Positions 40,126-48,664 of a DNA stretch of 64,000 nt are shown here, piece after piece (within the stretch, counting starts at the first letter, position 1; every line of letters begins with the position of its first letter). The notes under the pieces were generated by a model. The model was not told the origin of the DNA, made no database searches, and worked only from the letters and a program-made list of their open reading frames with translations. Where the stretch lies: NCBI GenBank assembly GCA_963736685.1, contig CAVTPZ010000006.1, positions 41,348 through 105,347 on the forward strand. Reading direction: 5' to 3'. The position numbers were made by a program, and so were the translations under genes. The DNA comes from DASUPK01 sp963736685 (GTDB lineage Bacteria > Actinomycetota > Thermoleophilia > Solirubrobacterales > 70-9).

Positions 40126-41934
40126 CTAGCCCAACCGCTCTTCCAGCGCCTCGAGCTGCGCCTTGACCTCATCCGGCAGGCGGGAGCCGAACTGCTTCAG
40201 GTGCGAGGAGACCTGGTGGAGCTGCTGGCGCACCTCGTCGGGATCGACCTTGAGCAGCGTCTCCATGTCCTGTTCGGAGATCTCGAGGCCCTCGGTGTTG
40301 ATGTCGTGCGGGGGCGGCACGAGGCCGATCGGTGTCTCGGCGGCCTCACCCTCTCCCTCGGTGCGGCGGGCGATCCACTCGAGGACCCGGGTGTTCTCGC
40401 CGAAGCCGGGCCAGATGAAGTTGCCGCCATCGTCCTTGCGGAACCAGTTGACGACGAAGATCTTCGGCAGCTTCGCCTCATCCCCCTTGGCGCCGATCTC
40501 CAGCCAGTGCTTGAAATAGTCGGCCATGTTGTAGCCGCAGAAGGGCAGCATCGCGAACGGGTCGAAGCGAAGCTGGCCGACGGCGCCTGCGGCCGCCGCG
40601 GTCGTCTCGACCGACATCGTCGACGCCAGGAAGACGCCGTGCTCCCAGTCGAAGGCCTCGTGCACCAGAGGCACGACCGTCGCGCGGCGCCCGCCGAACA
40701 GGAAGGCGTCGATCGGCACTCCGGCCGGGTCGTCCCAGGCCGGATCGAAGGTCGGGCACTGGGTTACCGACACGGTGAAGCGCGAATTCGGGTGCGCGGC
40801 GGGATCGTCGCTCTCGGACGTCCAGTCGCGGCCCTTCCAGTCGATCAGGTGATCGGGCGCATCGCCCATCCCCTCCCACCAGATGTCGCCGTCATCGGTC
40901 TTGGCGACGTTGGTGAAGATCGTGTCGGTCTCGATCGACTTCATCGCGTTGGGGTTGGTCTTCACGCCGGTGCCCGGGGCGACGCCGAAGAAGCCGGCCT
41001 CGGGGTTGACCGCGTAGAGGCGGCCGTCCTCGCCGAAGCGAATCCAGGCGATGTCGTCGCCGATCGTCTGGACCTTCCAGCCCGGGATGCTCGGCACGAG
41101 CATCGCCAGGTTGGTCTTGCCCGATGCCGACGGAAACGCCGCGGCCAGGTGCTTGACGGTGCCCTCGGGCGAGGTCAGCTTGATGATCAGCATGTGCTCG
41201 GCCATCCAGCCCTCGTCGCGGGCCATCGCCGATGCGATGCGAAGCGCGAGGCACTTCTTGCCGAGCAGGGCGTTGCCGCCATAGCCCGAGCCGTAGGACC
41301 AGATCTCCCGCGCCTCGGGGAAGTGAACGATGTACTTCGTCTCGTTGCAGGGCCACGGGACGTCGTGCTCACCGTGCGTGAGAGGCATGCCGACGGAGTG
41401 GATGCAGGGGACGAAGTCGCCGTCCTCACCGAGCGCCTCGAGCGCCTTGGCGCCCATCCGGGTCATGATCCGCATCGAGGCGGCCACGTAGGCGGAATCG
41501 GTCACCTGGACGCCGATCTGGGCGACCGGGGAGCCGATCGGGCCCATCGAGAAGGGCACCACGTACATGGTGCGACCCTGCATCGACCCCGCGAAGATGT
41601 CTGAGAGCAGCTCCCGCATCTCGTCCGGGTCATGCCAGTTGTTGGTCGGACCGGCGTCGTCCTCGTGCTCGGAGCAGATGAAGGTGCGGTCCTCAACCCG
41701 GGCCACGTCGTCTGGGTCGGACCGGGCGAGATAGGAGTTGGGGCGCTTGGCGTCGGAGAGCTTCTCGAAGGTGCCGGCGTCGACCAGCGTCTGACAGAGA
41801 TCGTCGTACTCGGCCGCGGATCCGTCACACCAGTGAATCGAATCCGGCTGGGTCAGGTCGGCCATTTCCTCGACCCAGGAGAGCAGCTTGGCGTGCTTGG
41901 TCGGTGCCTCTGTCGCGGCAGATGTCTCACTCAC
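40126..41934 (-). CDS. pckG: Phosphoenolpyruvate carboxykinase (GTP)
   Basis: Interconverts oxaloacetate plus GTP with PEP, GDP and CO2 in the cytosol; gluconeogenic or anaplerotic. The 602-residue length is normal for the GTP class. Motifs: YVVPFSMGPIGSPVAQIGVQ (substrate loop), IWSYGSGYGGNALLGKKCLA, the P-loop AAAFPSASGKTNLAMLVPSI and FGGRRATVVPLVHEAFDWEH, plus TMSVETTAAA. In the P-loop the usually invariant active-site Cys (FPSACGKT) is Ser271, which is odd. The start is GTG with AAGGAG 12 nt upstream. It converges on the repeat protein with element B between. The operon at 42377 is divergent. Confidence 0.94.
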   Translation of the reverse strand: MSETSAATEAPTKHAKLLSWVEEMADLTQPDSIHWCDGSAAEYDDLCQTLVDAGTFEKLSDAKRPNSYLARSDPDDVARVEDRTFICSEHEDDAGPTNNWHDPDEMRELLSDIFAGSMQGRTMYVVPFSMGPIGSPVAQIGVQVTDSAYVAASMRIMTRMGAKALEALGEDGDFVPCIHSVGMPLTHGEHDVPWPCNETKYIVHFPEAREIWSYGSGYGGNALLGKKCLALRIASAMARDEGWMAEHMLIIKLTSPEGTVKHLAAAFPSASGKTNLAMLVPSIPGWKVQTIGDDIAWIRFGEDGRLYAVNPEAGFFGVAPGTGVKTNPNAMKSIETDTIFTNVAKTDDGDIWWEGMGDAPDHLIDWKGRDWTSESDDPAAHPNSRFTVSVTQCPTFDPAWDDPAGVPIDAFLFGGRRATVVPLVHEAFDWEHGVFLASTMSVETTAAAAGAVGQLRFDPFAMLPFCGYNMADYFKHWLEIGAKGDEAKLPKIFVVNWFRKDDGGNFIWPGFGENTRVLEWIARRTEGEGEAAETPIGLVPPPHDINTEGLEISEQDMETLLKVDPDEVRQQLHQVSSHLKQFGSRLPDEVKAQLEALEERLG

Positions 41935-42376
41935 TGATGCGTTCAGCTCCTTGGTTGGATGGATTCCCTACCTGCGAGGCGCGAGATGTTTTCACAGCGT
42001 TCGGCGCCGAGTCGCTATTTCGGTGCGGTGGGGACCCGGATCGTAGGGGAGTCACGAACGGGCCGTCTAGGTAGTCCACACGGTCACGAAGACCGTGCGC
42101 CTCCACGATGAAACAGGCATCGCCCGTGCGTAGGTTGAGCACACAGACCATTCGCCATCTGGAAGGGGTTCCGATCATCGCTTCAGCCGCACCGACAAAG
42201 CTCCGTGACGGAGAGCTCGTCGCCGTGGACGCCCATCGCGGGACGGCGTACGAGGGCGAAATCGCCGTCACCGGGAAGGAGACCGGGTCCGGTGGCGGAC
42301 CCGCCCCCGTAGGGGGTGGGGCACCCGTCATCGCGACCCAGCTCCTCAACAGGCGCATGGAGGACTAGGAGTAGTC
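41935..42376. other. 442-bp intergenic region between pckG and WS/DGAT
   Basis: The first ~60 bp are the pckG leader (ribosome site AAGGAG on the minus strand) and the last 20 bp hold AGGAG for the acyltransferase gene. In between is only a short frame at 42108-42368 with resemblance to a PEP-utilising domain. No riboswitch or RNA gene was recognised. Confidence 0.6.
42108..42368 (+). CDS. Possible fragment of a PEP-utilising swivelling domain
   Basis: An 86-codon open frame. GVPIIASAAPTKLRDGELVA followed by VDAHRGTAYEGEIAV resembles the end of the phospho-histidine (mobile) domain of PEP synthase/PPDK-type enzymes, where the pattern is G-I-P-A-V-V-G...LRDG..V.VDG..G.VY. The catalytic histidine region that should precede it is absent, and no ribosome site is clear. 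It may be a relic, or a chance frame. It lies next to pckG, which is suggestive but not proof. Confidence 0.33.
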   Translation: MKQASPVRRLSTQTIRHLEGVPIIASAAPTKLRDGELVAVDAHRGTAYEGEIAVTGKETGSGGGPAPVGGGAPVIATQLLNRRMED

Positions 42377-43849
42377 ATGGGCGACCAGCTCACCGCGCTC
42401 GACGCGACGTTTCTGGAGTTGGAGGAGGCGGACGCAAGCGCCCACATGCATATCGGCGGCGTCATGCTGCTCGATCCGCAACCGGGTGGCGGTGCGCCGC
42501 CGATCGACGTGATCCGCCGGGATGTCGTCGACCGCCTCCCCGATCTGCCCCGCTACTCCCAGCGACTCTCCAGCCCTCACACGGGCGGGCTCCACTGGCC
42601 GAGCTGGGAGGAGGACAGGCGCTTCCGCATCGAGCGGCATGTCCGGATCGCCGGCCTGCCCGCCCCGGCTGGAATCGAAGAGCTGATGGAGTGGGCCGGC
42701 GAGTACTACTCGCAGCGCCTCGACCGCTCCAAGCCGCTCTGGGAGATGGTGATCCTCGAGCTCGCCGACGGGCGTTGGGCGCTCGTCACCAAGACCCATC
42801 ACTGCATGATCGACGGCGTCGGCTCCGTGGACATGGCGGCCACGTTGCTCGACACGGAGCCCGAGCACCGGACCCACCGGAACGGCGGACCGAAGGGAAG
42901 CTCGCCCGCGAGCCACCCGAACACGGACGAGACGCCGAGGGGTGGCCTCCGGCACACCGCCTCCCTGATCGCCAAGCCTTACATCTACGTCGGAAACGCG
43001 GCCCTGCGCACGGCGCAGGCGGGCCTGCACGCCGCCGAGTCCGCGGTCGGCATCGCGACGCACCCGAGCCGCGCGCGCGAGGCAGCCCACCGCTCGCGGG
43101 CCCTCGCGGAGTTGATCGTCCGCGACGAGCTCGTCGCGGCGCCCGACTGCAGCCTCAACCGGCCGATCGGCGCCGGACGCCAGCTCGCCGTGCTCACCAT
43201 GGAGCTCGACGAGCTCAAGGCGATCAAGAACTCCCTGGGCGGCACCCTGAACGACGTCGTCCTCGCCGCCGCCGCAGGCGGGTTCCGCCGCCTGCTGGCG
43301 GAGCGCGGCGAGGTGGTCTCCGAGCCCGGTCTGCGCGCCATGGTCCCCATGAACATCCGCACGGCCGCCGATCACCTCTCGATGGGCAACCGGATCTCGT
43401 CCCTGTTCGTCCACTTGCCGGTCGGAGCCGCCGATCCCGCCGAGCGGTACCGGCTCCAGGTGGAGGAGGCGGAGACCCTGAAGTCCGGCACGCAGCACGA
43501 GGGCTCGAGCGTGCTCCTCAACCTCGGCAACCATATGCCGCCGGTTCTGCACAGCTTCGTCGCGCGGTCACTGTTCGCGACGCGCCTCTTCAACGTCACC
43601 GTCACCAACGTCCCTGGGCCGCAGATCCCGCTGTACTACTTCGGCTCGAAGGTCACGGAGATCTGGCCGCTGGTGCCGATCGCGGCCTCGCACGCCGTCG
43701 GGCTCGCCGTCTTCAGCTACGACGGGCGGCTCTTCTTCTGCATCAACGCCGACCGCGACACCGTCCCGGACCTCGGGGTCCTCAACACCGGAATCGCGGA
43801 ATCCCTTGCCGAGCTCGGCGAGCTCGCCAAGACCGCGCAGGCGGCCTGA
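42377..43849 (+). CDS. Wax ester synthase/diacylglycerol acyltransferase (WS/DGAT)
   Basis: Esterifies acyl-CoA to fatty alcohol or diacylglycerol, making storage lipid at the membrane. 490 residues. The active-site HHxxxDG reads THHCMIDGVGS (His141, His142, Asp146). LTALDATFLELEEADASAHM is the usual N-terminus, GRQLAVLTMELDELKAIKNS and GTLNDVVLAAAAGGFRRLL (NDVVLA motif) mark the second half, and FNVTVTNVPGPQIPLYYFGS follows. A ribosome site AGGAG precedes ATG. The stop overlaps the start of the ferredoxin oxidoreductase gamma gene (TGATG), an unusual partner for this enzyme. Confidence 0.92.
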   Translation: MGDQLTALDATFLELEEADASAHMHIGGVMLLDPQPGGGAPPIDVIRRDVVDRLPDLPRYSQRLSSPHTGGLHWPSWEEDRRFRIERHVRIAGLPAPAGIEELMEWAGEYYSQRLDRSKPLWEMVILELADGRWALVTKTHHCMIDGVGSVDMAATLLDTEPEHRTHRNGGPKGSSPASHPNTDETPRGGLRHTASLIAKPYIYVGNAALRTAQAGLHAAESAVGIATHPSRAREAAHRSRALAELIVRDELVAAPDCSLNRPIGAGRQLAVLTMELDELKAIKNSLGGTLNDVVLAAAAGGFRRLLAERGEVVSEPGLRAMVPMNIRTAADHLSMGNRISSLFVHLPVGAADPAERYRLQVEEAETLKSGTQHEGSSVLLNLGNHMPPVLHSFVARSLFATRLFNVTVTNVPGPQIPLYYFGSKVTEIWPLVPIAASHAVGLAVFSYDGRLFFCINADRDTVPDLGVLNTGIAESLAELGELAKTAQAA

Positions 43850-44430
43850 TGTTCCAGGTCAGGATCCACGGACGCGGCGGCCAGGGCGTGGTCACGGCCG
43901 CCGAGATGCTCTCGATCGCCGCCTTCGAGGACGGGCAGCACGCCCAGGCCTTCCCCACCTTCGGCTCGGAGCGGACCGGCGCCCCGGTCACCTCGTTCTG
44001 CCGGATCGACGACCACCCGATCAAGGTGCGCGAGCCGATCTCGGAGCCCGACGCCCTGATCATCCAGGACCCCACACTGCTCCATCAGGTGAAGGTCTTC
44101 AGCGGCCTCAGCGACGGCGGCTACGTGCTGATCAACACCTCGCGCACCCTCGATGACCTCGGGCTGGGCGAGTTCGCCGCCGGGTTTGCGCCCGGGCGGC
44201 TGCTCACCGTGCCGGCGACCGAGGTCGCCAAGCGCCAGCTGCACCGCCCGATGCCGAACACCGCCCTGCTCGGTGGGTTCGCTGCGATGACCGGGGCGGT
44301 CACGCTGCAGGCCGTGGTCCGTGCAATAGCCCAGAAGTTCTCGGGCGAGATCGCCGACCGCAACATGCTCTCGGCCGACGTCGCCTACGAGTTCGTGCAG
44401 CACGAGATCAGGGAGCTCACCCGTGCTTAG
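43849..44430 (+). CDS. 2-oxoacid:ferredoxin oxidoreductase, gamma subunit
   Basis: Gamma chain of a pyruvate/2-oxoglutarate:ferredoxin oxidoreductase, which oxidatively decarboxylates a 2-oxoacid to acyl-CoA with ferredoxin as acceptor, or runs in reverse to fix CO2. 193 residues. VRIHGRGGQGVVTAAEMLSI is the diagnostic GRGGQG motif, AFPTFGSERTGAPVTSFCRI the next, and LHRPMPNTALLGGFAAMTGA the C-terminal one. The start overlaps the WS/DGAT stop, and the end overlaps the alpha gene by 8 nt. The substrate class (pyruvate or 2-oxoglutarate) is not decided by this chain. Confidence 0.9.
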   Translation: MFQVRIHGRGGQGVVTAAEMLSIAAFEDGQHAQAFPTFGSERTGAPVTSFCRIDDHPIKVREPISEPDALIIQDPTLLHQVKVFSGLSDGGYVLINTSRTLDDLGLGEFAAGFAPGRLLTVPATEVAKRQLHRPMPNTALLGGFAAMTGAVTLQAVVRAIAQKFSGEIADRNMLSADVAYEFVQHEIRELTRA

Positions 44431-45678
44431 GCAGGAGGAGGGCTCACGGGCCGTCGCCGAAGCGGTGGCGCTCTGCCGCCCGGAGGTGATCAGCGCTTAT
44501 CCGATCTCTCCCCAGACCCACATCGTCGAGCACCTCTCCGACCTGGTCAGGACCGGCGATCTGTCGCCATGCGAGTACCTGATGGTCGAGTCCGAGTTCG
44601 GTGCAATGTCCGCGGCAATCGGGGCATCCGCCACCGGCGCCCGCACCTACACCGCGACGGCCTCCCAGGGCATCCTCTTCATGGCGGAGGCGATCTACAA
44701 CGCATCCGGCCTGGGGCTGCCCATCGTGATGACGATCGCCAACCGGGCGATCGGCGCTCCGATCAACATCTGGAACGACCACTCCGACTCCATGTCGATG
44801 CGCGACTCGGGCTGGATCCAGCTCTATGCCGAGTCCAATCAGGAGGCGCTCGACATGCACATCCAGGCCTTCCGGATCGCCGAGCAGCTCTCGCTGCCGG
44901 TGATGGTCTGCATGGACGGGTTCATTCTCACGCACGCATACGACGAGGTCGACATCCCCGACCAGGAGAAGGTCGACGCGTTCGTCCCCACCTTTGAGCC
45001 GCGGCAGCTGCTCGACCCAGCCGACCCCATGACGATCGGGGCGATGGTCGGTCCCGAGGCCTTCTTCGAGGTCAAGTACCTCGCCCACGCCAAGCAGATG
45101 CAGGCTCTCGACGTGATCCCGCAGGTCGCCCAGAGCTTCGCGATCGACTTCGGCCGCCCGTCCGGCGGCCTCGTCCGCCGTTACCGGACCGAGGGCGCGG
45201 AGACGATCATCGTCGCGCTCGGCTCCGTGCTCGGAACGATCGAGGAGCGTCGTCGACGAGATGCGCGAATCCGGAGTCAGGGTTGGCGCGCTCGGCATCA
45301 AGTCATTCCGGCCGTTCCCCCTGGAGGAGGTCCGCGAGGCTGTGTCCGGGGCCTGCCGCGTGGTGGTACTCGAGAAGGCCCTCGCCCCCGGCCGAGGCGG
45401 AATCGTCTCCACCGACGTCCACGAGGCGATGGTGGGCGGCCACGCCCGGTGCAGCACGGTCATCGCCGGTCTCGGCGGAAGGGCGATCACCCGCGAGTCG
45501 CTTCACGGGCTTCTCGAGCAGGCCGGTCGCGACGAGCTCGAGCCGACTGAACTTCCTCGACCTGGACATCGAATCCGTGCAGCGCGAGCTGGCTCGCGAG
45601 CGCGACGGCAAGCCCCGTGGCCCTCACGCCGAGAACATGCTCCGCGAGCTCGGCGTGGTCGCGGCGGAGGGCCACTGA
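44423..45678 (+). pseudogene. 2-oxoacid:ferredoxin oxidoreductase, alpha subunit, two frameshifts
   Basis: Alpha chain with the pyrimidine domain of the TPP site: EVISAYPISPQTHIVEHLSD, VESEFGAMSAAIGASATGAR (the conserved ESE glutamate) and TYTATASQGILFMAEAIYNA. The frame breaks twice. At 45248 an extra C after GAGGAG shifts from VLGTIEE to VVDEMRESGVRVG in the next frame; at 45543 an extra C after CTCGAG shifts again to RLNFLDLDIESVQREL. Removing both bases gives a continuous ~417-residue homologue that ends in a TGATG overlap with beta. The family sequence is intact otherwise, so sequencing errors are as likely as recent gene loss. Confidence 0.82.
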
Positions 45679-46742
45679 TGCCCTACCAGGAGGTCAAGCT
45701 CTACCAGACGGGCACCTACGCGGTCGGGGGTCGCCTGCTCGATCCGGAGAAGCGCTCGGTACAGGCGCGAACGGAGCGCTCCAACACGCTGACCTGCGGG
45801 CACCGCGCCTGTCAGGGATGCGGCGAGGCGCTCGGCGCCCGGTTCGCGCTCGACTCAGCCATGCGGGCCACGAAGGGCAAGCTGATCGCGGCCAACGCCA
45901 CGGGCTGCCTCGAGGTCTTCTCCACTCCCTACCCGGAGAGCTCCTGGCAGCTGCCGTGGATCCATTCGCTCTTCGGGAACGCGCCGGCGGTCAGCACGGG
46001 AATCGCCGCCGCTTTGAAGGCGAAGGGCCGCGAGGACATTCGCGTGGTCGGGCAGGGCGGCGACGGCGGCACCCTCGACATCGGCTTCGGCTGCCTCTCG
46101 GGGATGTTCGAGCGAAACGACGACGTGCTCTTCATCTGTTACGACAACGAGGCCTACATGAACACCGGCGTGCAGCGCTCGGGCGCAACGCCTCCCGCCG
46201 CACGGACCGCCAACACAAAGCCAGTCGGCGATGAGCCGGGCAACGTCTTCGGCCAGGGCAAGAACGCGCCGTTGATCGCGATGGCGCATGAGATCCCGTA
46301 CGTGGCGACCGCAACGGTGTCCGAGCTGCGCGACCTCGAGTACAAGGTGGAGAAGGCGATGGAGTTCAGGGGCGCGCGCTACCTGCACGTCTTCGTCCCC
46401 TGCCCCCTGGGCTGGGGATCGGCATCGAAGGACACGATCGAGATCGCGCGCCTCGCCAAGGAGACCGGGATCTTCCCCGTCTTCGAAGCCGAGGACGGCG
46501 AGGTCGTCGGCGTCTCGAAGATCCGCAAACAGGTGCCCGTGACCGAGTACCTGAAGCTGCAGAAGCGCTACGCCCACCTCTTCAAGGACCCACCCCAGAC
46601 CGAGGTGATCGAGGCGATCCAGGCTCGCGCCGACGCCAACATCAGGCGCTTCGGCCTGAACGGCGGCTACGGCACCCTGCCCGACCTGCTCGCCGAAGAT
46701 CGCCCCGACCTGCTTTCCGACACCCCCCACGGACCTCAGTGA
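45678..46742 (+). CDS. 2-oxoacid:ferredoxin oxidoreductase, beta subunit
   Basis: The TPP-diphosphate and Fe-S chain, 354 residues. CGHRACQGCGEALGARFALD gives the Cys ligands of the internal [4Fe-4S] cluster (with a further Cys in ATGCLEVFST), and VVGQGGDGGTLDIGFGCLSG with CYDNEAYMNTG is the TPP motif (GDGGT...N...). NTKPVGDEPGNVFGQGKNAP resembles PorB (pyruvate) more than KorB. Intact, unlike its neighbours. Overlaps alpha and the FAD protein by TGATG, so it is part of one message. Confidence 0.92.
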   Translation: MPYQEVKLYQTGTYAVGGRLLDPEKRSVQARTERSNTLTCGHRACQGCGEALGARFALDSAMRATKGKLIAANATGCLEVFSTPYPESSWQLPWIHSLFGNAPAVSTGIAAALKAKGREDIRVVGQGGDGGTLDIGFGCLSGMFERNDDVLFICYDNEAYMNTGVQRSGATPPAARTANTKPVGDEPGNVFGQGKNAPLIAMAHEIPYVATATVSELRDLEYKVEKAMEFRGARYLHVFVPCPLGWGSASKDTIEIARLAKETGIFPVFEAEDGEVVGVSKIRKQVPVTEYLKLQKRYAHLFKDPPQTEVIEAIQARADANIRRFGLNGGYGTLPDLLAEDRPDLLSDTPHGPQ

Positions 46743-48407
46743 TGGAAGCCACCGAGAAGAACCTGCCGTTTGCGATCACTCTGAATGTCGGCTCCAGTCT
46801 CGCCAACAAGACCGGCAGCTGGCGGACCGAGCGCGCCCAGTACGTCGACCGGCTCCCCCCCTGCAGCCACGCCTGCCCGGCCGGCGAGAACTGCCAGGCG
46901 TGGCTCTACGAGGCCGAGGACGGCGGCGAGGGCTACGAGCGGGCCTGGCAGAAGATCGTCGAGGACAACCCGTTCCCCGCGATCATGGGTCGCGTCTGTT
47001 ACCACCCCTGCGAGACCTCCTGCAACCGGGCAGAGCTCGACGAGGCCGTCGGCATCCACTCGGTCGAGCGCTTCATCGGCGACGAGGCGATCAAGCAGGG
47101 CTGGTCCTTCGACCCGCCCGCGGAGTCGTCCGGCAAGCACGTTCTGGTCGTCGGCGCCGGGCCCTCCGGCCTCTCTGCCGCGTACCACCTGCGCCGCCTC
47201 GGCCACGAGGTGACGATCTTCGAGGCCGGCCCGATGGCGGGCGGCATGATGCGCTTCGGCATCCCCACCTACCGGCTGCCGCGTGACGTCCTCGACGCCG
47301 AGGTCGACCGGATCCTGGCGATGGGCGTCGAGCTCGAGCTCAACCGCAAGGTCACGAACATCGAGGAGGCGATGAGCGAGGGCGGCTTCGACGCGGCCTT
47401 CCTCGCCGTCGGCGCCCACATCGGACGCCACGCCGACATCCCGGCGGGCGAGGCCGCGCGCATCATCGACGCCGTCTCGATGCTGAAGTCGATGGAGTCC
47501 GACGAGAAGCCGCTGCTCGGCCGCAAGGTCGTCGTCTACGGCGGCGGCAACACCGCGATGGACACAGCCCGCACCGCCAAGCGTCTCGGCGCCACCGACG
47601 CGGTGGTCGTATACCGCCGCAACCGCGACCGGATGCCCGCGCACGACTTCGAGGTCGCCGAGGCCGAGGAGGAGGGCGTGATGATGCGCTGGCTCGAGAC
47701 CATCAAGCAGGTCGATGGCCACACCATCACCGATCGAGAAGATGGAGCTCGACGAGACGGGCTTCCCGCAGCCCACTGGTGAGCTCGACGAGCTCGAGGC
47801 CGACTCCGTGATCCTTGCGCTCGGACAGGAGGCGGACCTGTCGTTGCTCGACGACGTCTCGGGAATCATGGTCGAAGACGGTGTCGTCCAGGTCGGGCCG
47901 AACATGATGACCGGGCACGAGGGCGTCTTCGCGGGCGGAGACATGGTCCCCGCGGAGCGGACCGTCACCGTCGGCGTGGGGCATGGAAAGAAGGCCGCGC
48001 GCAACATCGACGGCTGGTTGCGCAGTCGGGCGTACGAGCCAGGGCCCAAGCACGAGATCATCACCTTCGACCAGCTCAACACCTGGTACTACGCCGACGC
48101 ACCCAAGGCGCTGCAGCCCGAACTCGAGATCGAGCGCCGGCGCTCCACCTTCGACGAGGTCGTCGGCGGGCTGGACGATTCGAACGCCCTGTACGAGGCC
48201 CGCCGCTGCATGTCCTGCGGCAACTGCTTCAGCTGCGACAACTGCTTCGGCGTCTGCCCCGACAACGCGGTGATCAAGCTGGCCGAGGCGGCGGAGAGCC
48301 CGAACGTCAATGGCTACGCGATCGACCTCGACTTCTGCAAGGGGTGCGGCCTCTGCGTCCAGGAGTGTCCCTGCGGCGCGATCGAGATGGTGCCGGAGAA
48401 GATCTGA
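46742..48407 (+). pseudogene. GltD-like FAD/NAD(P) oxidoreductase with ferredoxin domain, one frameshift
   Basis: An electron-transfer partner of the 2-oxoacid oxidoreductase, probably moving electrons between ferredoxin-type clusters and NAD(P)H. The N-terminal Fe-S motifs (CSHACPAGENC and CYHPCETSCNRAELD) and the FAD loop VLVVGAGPSGLSAAYHLRRL, then the NAD(P) loop VVYGGGNTAMDTARTAKRLG, are those of glutamate-synthase small-subunit proteins. The C-terminus adds eight Cys in CMSCGNCFSCDNCFGVCP and CKGCGLCVQECPCG for two [4Fe-4S] clusters. At 47732 an extra G after ATCACC breaks the frame; without it the protein is about 555 residues (reading HTIT-IEKMELDETGF). Same explanation as for the alpha gene. 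Confidence 0.82.
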
Positions 48408-48418
48408 GAGGAGGAACG

Positions 48419-48664
48419 ATGGAGATGCGAGCGACGTTCGAGAGATTCAGGGTCGCCTTCTGGGTGGCCGCCGCCGGCATCGTCGGGCTCTACCTCTACG
48501 GGCTGGTCTGGCAGGCCTACGGCCCCCTCGAGCTCGGCCTGCTCAGCGTCATCTGCCTGACGCTGCTGGGCCTGTTCGTCGCGCACGAGGTGCTGCTCCG
48601 GCGAGAGCTCCGCCAGCACCCGCGCGAGGTCGACCACACCGACAAGGAGCGCCGCGGCTTCTAG
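48419..48664 (+). CDS. Small two-helix membrane protein
   Basis: An 81-residue protein with two transmembrane helices, FWVAAAGIVGLYLYGLVWQA and LGLLSVICLTLLGLFVAHEV, and a charged cytosolic tail. A strong ribosome site GAGAGGAGG precedes ATG 48419, 11 bp after the FAD/Fe-S gene, so it belongs to the same operon. It may anchor or partner the soluble enzymes; there is no direct evidence. The stop is shared with uspA (CTAG). Confidence 0.72.
   Translation: MEMRATFERFRVAFWVAAAGIVGLYLYGLVWQAYGPLELGLLSVICLTLLGLFVAHEVLLRRELRQHPREVDHTDKERRGF

Noticed and set aside
41927..42358. 143-codon minus frame upstream of pckG
   Set aside because: It overlaps the pckG start and leader and has low-complexity composition with no ribosome site.
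44423..48407. Programmed frameshifting as the explanation for the broken oxidoreductase genes
   Set aside because: No slippery heptamer, Shine-Dalgarno-like stimulator or hairpin was seen at the three sites, and the breaks fall at different places within domains.
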